From assembly GCF_020595095.1 (NCBI RefSeq), contig NZ_JAJDOP010000003.1, positions 310,001 to 374,000 of the forward strand: a DNA stretch of 64,000 nt, given 5' to 3'. The notes beneath the pieces were generated by a model. The model did not search any database. It was given only the letters and a program-made list of their open reading frames with translations, and had not been told where the DNA came from. A program made the translations under genes and the position numbers. The stretch is from Microvirga rosea. GTDB taxonomy: Bacteria > Pseudomonadota > Alphaproteobacteria > Rhizobiales > Beijerinckiaceae. The number at the start of each line of letters is the position of its first letter. The first letter of the stretch is position 1. This document shows, in pieces, positions 63,729 to 64,000 of the stretch.

Positions 63729-64000
63729 TCAAGCCGACGCCCGGTGCGAGGCCGTCCCGGGATGGGACTGTGCCGCCAGCAGTTTCAGCATCTCACGGGC
63801 GATGACGACCTTTTGGACCTCGGTCGCTCCCTCGTAAATGCGCAGTGCCCGGATGTCGCGATAGAGCTCCTCAACCTTCATGCCCTTACGCACACCCGCC
63901 CCACCGAAGATCTGCACGGCCTTGTCGATCACGGTCTGAGCCGATTCCGTGGCGTGGAGCTTGGCGAGTGCCGCCTCCCGGGTAATGCGCGGAGCACCGT
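63729..64000 (-). CDS. Acyl-CoA dehydrogenase (C-terminal part, runs off the window)
   Basis: The last 90 codons of a longer gene whose 5' end lies beyond 64000. The segment [61 protein letters not shown] is the hallmark end of acyl-CoA dehydrogenases, including the EGATEVQ flavin/CoA region. It presumably oxidises the substrate of the operon. Confidence 0.88.
   Translation of the reverse strand, partial: GAPRITREAALAKLHATESAQTVIDKAVQIFGGAGVRKGMKVEELYRDIRALRIYEGATEVQKVVIAREMLKLLAAQSHPGTASHRASA

Noticed and set aside
1..64000. Mobile elements, prophage, CRISPR arrays, defence islands
   Set aside because: No transposase, integrase, phage structural gene, direct repeat array or nuclease-defence module was recognised on either strand.

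Overview
This 64 kb window is chromosomal DNA of an alphaproteobacterium, most likely of the order Hyphomicrobiales (Rhizobiales); a Methylobacteriaceae/Microvirga-like genome would fit, but that is inference. The clues are the tmk-holB-metG-tatD-MBL operon, an aerobic-type cob cluster, an IalB protein, a BMP-type ABC transporter, HspQ and high GC. Gene density is that of an ordinary chromosome. I see no prophage, IS element, CRISPR array or plasmid function. The most unusual content is in regulatory DNA and in the make-up of the cobalamin cluster.

Region 1 (1-10 kb, minus strand): a partial MFS exporter, then rlpA, a D,D-carboxypeptidase gene, tmk, holB, metG, a family-1-type glycoside hydrolase, tatD and an MBL-fold hydrolase. 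Most junctions are overlapping or tight, so this reads as one housekeeping operon into which the glycoside hydrolase has been inserted. A tRNA-Ser(UGA) follows at 9.9 kb.

Region 2 (10-26.5 kb): an almost complete oxygen-dependent corrin pathway. cobO points left. A cobalamin riboswitch points right into hupE-like, DUF1636, cobW, cobN, cobG, cobH, cobI, cobJ, (cobK inverted), cobL, cobE, cobM, (cbiD inverted), cobA and cobB. Uroporphyrinogen III would be methylated by CobA, CobI, CobJ and CobM, ring-contracted by CobG, C1-methylated presumably by CbiD (no cobF is present), reduced by CobK, finished by CobL and CobH, amidated by CobB, loaded with cobalt by CobN (CobS and CobT must be elsewhere) and adenosylated by CobO. 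HupE-like, DUF1636 and CobW look like a cobalt supply branch. Two features stand out: a riboswitch expression platform with a duplicated switching element, and a twin stem-loop at the first two gene junctions.

Region 3 (26.6-39 kb): a chemoreceptor, a PilZ protein, rimO, a nicotinamidase pseudogene with two frameshifts, a BMP-type nucleoside-like ABC transporter operon, a UbiH-family hydroxylase, an AEC carrier and hspQ.

Region 4 (39-57 kb): an IalB-family protein, a YejA-like solute-binding protein, a degenerate receiver-like protein, a serine hydrolase coupled to mfd, sdhE, recG, glmS, glmU and the opgG-opgH periplasmic glucan genes.

Region 5 (57-64 kb): a GcvA-type LysR regulator, a small DUF1127 protein, a Na/Pi cotransporter-PhoU fusion, a MarC protein, and the 3' part of a CoA-thioester catabolic operon (acyl-CoA dehydrogenase, thioesterase, RidA, enoyl-CoA hydratase, 3-hydroxyacyl-CoA dehydrogenase). 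That set resembles aerobic 2-aminobenzoyl-CoA-type aromatic degradation modules.

All calls come from reading motifs, frames and neighbours. No database search was possible, so family names are recognition-based and start codons are best judgements.
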